A DNA stretch of 64,000 nucleotides from Methanomassiliicoccales archaeon. GTDB taxonomy: Archaea > Thermoplasmatota > Thermoplasmata > RBG-16-68-12 > SOIM01. Numbering within the stretch: the first letter of the stretch is position 1; every line of letters begins with the position of its first letter. Location of the stretch: NCBI GenBank assembly GCA_004377185.1, contig SOIM01000016.1:1-64000 (forward strand). Reading direction: 5' to 3'. Positions 62,501 to 64,000 of this stretch are shown here, piece after piece. A program made the position numbers and the translations under genes. The notes below the pieces were generated by a model, which saw nothing but the letters and a program-made list of their open reading frames with translations, made no database searches and was not told where the DNA came from.

Positions 62501-63031
62501 TCATGCGATTATTTCCAAGTTCCTTTCCAGCAAGGCCAGTTCTTTCTCGTCAAACGCCCTCTCGTCTATCGTAAGGAAGAGTATCGATTTGGACTTCATC
62601 ACGGTTTCATTCACGTATTCCAGAAATCTGATTATGCGCGGGAAGTCGTTGTTGATCATCAGGTACTCTATGCCATCCATGAAGATCACAGTCTTTTCAT
62701 TGTTCTCCACGAACTCGTGGATTATGTTGGTGAGGCTACCCAGATTCTGAGGGTCCACGTAATCCGTTCCAAGAGTTGTGCTCAGCCAAATCACTCTGGG
62801 ACGTTTCTTCATGCTCGAGGTGTCCAAATGGTCGGGATGCTGTCTGGTTATCTGCAGCCCTTCGTGGTCACGGTTCACATGATCCGCGAAATGTTGGTAG
62901 GCCTTGTCCACCTTCTTGCCCTTCATGAGGTAGGAATGACCCGGCTTGAATCTCCTCTCTCCCGAGAACAGCCTCTCAAAGAGGTCGTCCTTGGCAACAA
63001 TGGCGAAGACTGGTATCAGTATGATGTTCAT
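62501..63031 (-). CDS. DUF835 family protein
   Basis: The 176-residue protein starts MNIILIPVFAIVAKDDLFER and shows VIFMDGIEYLMINNDFPRII and LFLTIDERAFDEKELALLER, the same pattern as the convergent gene. The N-terminal hydrophobic stretch (IILIPVFAIVA) may be a strand or short anchor. The ATG at 63031 is preferred to the GTG at 63043. Confidence 0.78.
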   Translation of the reverse strand: MNIILIPVFAIVAKDDLFERLFSGERRFKPGHSYLMKGKKVDKAYQHFADHVNRDHEGLQITRQHPDHLDTSSMKKRPRVIWLSTTLGTDYVDPQNLGSLTNIIHEFVENNEKTVIFMDGIEYLMINNDFPRIIRFLEYVNETVMKSKSILFLTIDERAFDEKELALLERNLEIIA

Positions 63032-63173
63032 GGTGCCTTCCACTCTTTCAATGGGGCGAGTAAGAACAGCCGAGAATTGAATCTTTCGATTGATATTCTT
63101 TTCGGATTGACGGGCTCTTCACAATTCATTAAGACCTCCAGGAATGGGATGGCTTTGGTCCATGATTAACAAT

Positions 63174-63182
63174 GCTTATATA
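63174..63182 (+). promoter_or_regulatory. TATA box of the thermosome gene
   Basis: GCTTATATA stands about 34 bases before the ATG at 63216, and GAGGAGA (63204-63210) is the ribosome-binding site. This spacing puts transcription start near 63205. Confidence 0.6.
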
Positions 63183-63215
63183 GAAGGTCAAACATACAAG
63201 CGCGAGGAGATAACT

Positions 63216-64000
63216 ATGCTAGGTGGTCAACCCATTATACTTCTTAAGGAAGGAACGGTAAGAGAAACGGGAAGAGGCGCACAGTTCAACAATATCGCTG
63301 CGGCAAAAGCGGTTGCGGATGCCGTTCGATCCACCCTCGGACCCAAAGGAATGGACAAGATGCTGGTGGACAGCATGGGAGATGTCACGATCACGAACGA
63401 TGGCGTGACGATTCTCAAGGAACTCGATGTGGAACATCCCGCCGCAAAGATGGTCGTGGAGATTGCAAAGACCCAGGACGAAGAATGCGGTGACGGAACC
63501 ACGTCCGCGGTTGTTCTTGCAGGTGAGCTGTTGAAGAGGAGCGAGGACCTAATCGAGCAAAGGGTGCATCCCACAACTGTTGTGAACGGCTTCAAGCTTG
63601 CTTCAAGGGAGGCTTTGAGGATTCTGAACAAGATGGGATTAGCTGTGAGGTCGACCGACCAGAAGAAGCTCAAGACCATCGCTTCCACTTCGATGACAGG
63701 ACGCGGTGTTGGTCCCGCAAAGGACTATCTGGCCGACCTGGCCGTCAAGGCTGTCTTGTCCGTCGCTGAGAAGATCAACAAGAAGACGGTCGTGGACACG
63801 GACAACATCAAGGTGGAGAAGAAACACGGTGGGTCCGTGTACGACACCGAACTCATCTCCGGGATAATCATTGACAAGGAGAGGGTTCATCCAAGAATGC
63901 GAAAGACTGTGAAAGGCGCGAAGATAGCACTCGTGAATTCAGCTTTCGAGATAAGGAAGACGGAAGTGGATGCCAAGATCCAGATTAAGGACCCCACCCA
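63216..64000 (+). CDS. Thermosome subunit (group II chaperonin), partial at right edge
   Basis: The first 261 codons are present. The protein begins MLGGQPIILLKEGTVRETGR and shows AVADAVRSTLGPKGMDKMLV, the nucleotide-binding VTITNDGVTILKELDVEHPA, and QDEECGDGTTSAVVLAGELL, all signatures of group II chaperonins. It folds cytoplasmic proteins in a double ring of eight subunits. The gene runs off the window, so its end cannot be seen. Confidence 0.95.
   Translation, partial: MLGGQPIILLKEGTVRETGRGAQFNNIAAAKAVADAVRSTLGPKGMDKMLVDSMGDVTITNDGVTILKELDVEHPAAKMVVEIAKTQDEECGDGTTSAVVLAGELLKRSEDLIEQRVHPTTVVNGFKLASREALRILNKMGLAVRSTDQKKLKTIASTSMTGRGVGPAKDYLADLAVKAVLSVAEKINKKTVVDTDNIKVEKKHGGSVYDTELISGIIIDKERVHPRMRKTVKGAKIALVNSAFEIRKTEVDAKIQIKDPT

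Noticed and set aside
1..64000. CRISPR arrays, insertion sequences, integrases and att sites
   Set aside because: No regularly spaced repeats, transposase or integrase genes, or terminal inverted repeats were seen, despite island-like gene content.

Overview
The window is archaeal chromosome. The evidence is a TFB-type transcription factor, a group II chaperonin (thermosome) cut by the right edge, archaeosine synthase ArcS, a long archaeal FKBP, a split transketolase, TATA boxes about 25-35 bases before many starts, leaderless starts, and a tRNA-Asp gene with no encoded CCA. Two DUF835 proteins, a giant TPR protein, a winged-helix STAND ATPase and membrane-anchored PKD and beta-helix surface proteins suggest a Thermoplasmatota-like euryarchaeon. 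That placement is inference; no rRNA is present. The metabolism looks heterotrophic, using sugars through the non-oxidative pentose phosphate pathway and amino or branched acids through methylmalonyl-CoA and acyl-CoA steps.

Layout. 1-9.4 kb is housekeeping: glmU-like and glmS (UDP-GlcNAc precursors), hisS, tRNA-Asp, a transketolase-transaldolase operon divergent from rpe, an endonuclease IV-like protein and an adenosine-specific kinase. 9.4-18.3 kb carries methyltransferases, a VOC protein, a YwiC-like membrane protein, an MFS transporter, GNATs, a nucleotidyltransferase, asnA and a winged-helix AlkZ-like protein. 18.5-28.1 kb is an accessory island. It holds an AbiEi/AbiEii pair, a 1042-residue GNAT fused to beta-rich domains, two further nucleotidyltransferase modules (one with a tetranucleotide repeat in its partner gene), an orphan HEAGH metallopeptidase-like protein, and a decayed fragment resembling the C-terminus of the 1042-residue protein. 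28.4-34.4 kb codes surface proteins: a NosD-like beta-helix protein, a PKD protein, and a zinc phospholipase C-like protein with PKD domains. Two RimJ-type GNATs and a GNAT remnant lie around them. 34.4-39.9 kb has a winged-helix regulator with a membrane partner, a TFB pseudogene, a GIY-YIG protein, an AlbA_2 protein, the intact tfb, a tandem pair of unknown secreted proteins and the FKBP.

39.8-51.7 kb is metabolic. One operon encodes methylmalonyl-CoA mutase (large and B12 subunits), MeaB and a glutamate-dehydrogenase-family enzyme. A second, opposite, operon encodes two unusual thiolase-fold proteins and two DUF35 zinc-ribbon/OB proteins, apparently led by an 11-codon upstream reading frame. 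Heme O synthase, a signal-less molybdate-binding-like protein, a DnaQ-like exonuclease and an acyl-CoA dehydrogenase follow. 51.7-64 kb holds a 1419-residue TPR protein ending in a RING-like Cys/His cluster, a small protein behind a perfect palindrome, a micro-gene with its own TATA box and hairpin plus T-run terminator, arcS, a small Ca-binding secreted protein, the STAND ATPase, two DUF835 proteins and the thermosome.

The observations I rate highest are the thiolase-fold/DUF35 double cassette with altered catalytic residues, the autonomous 24-codon micro-gene, the GNAT/beta-domain fusion and its remnant, the cluster of nucleotidyltransferase modules, and the TPR protein with a RING-like end. 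All family calls come from reading motifs; no database search was run.
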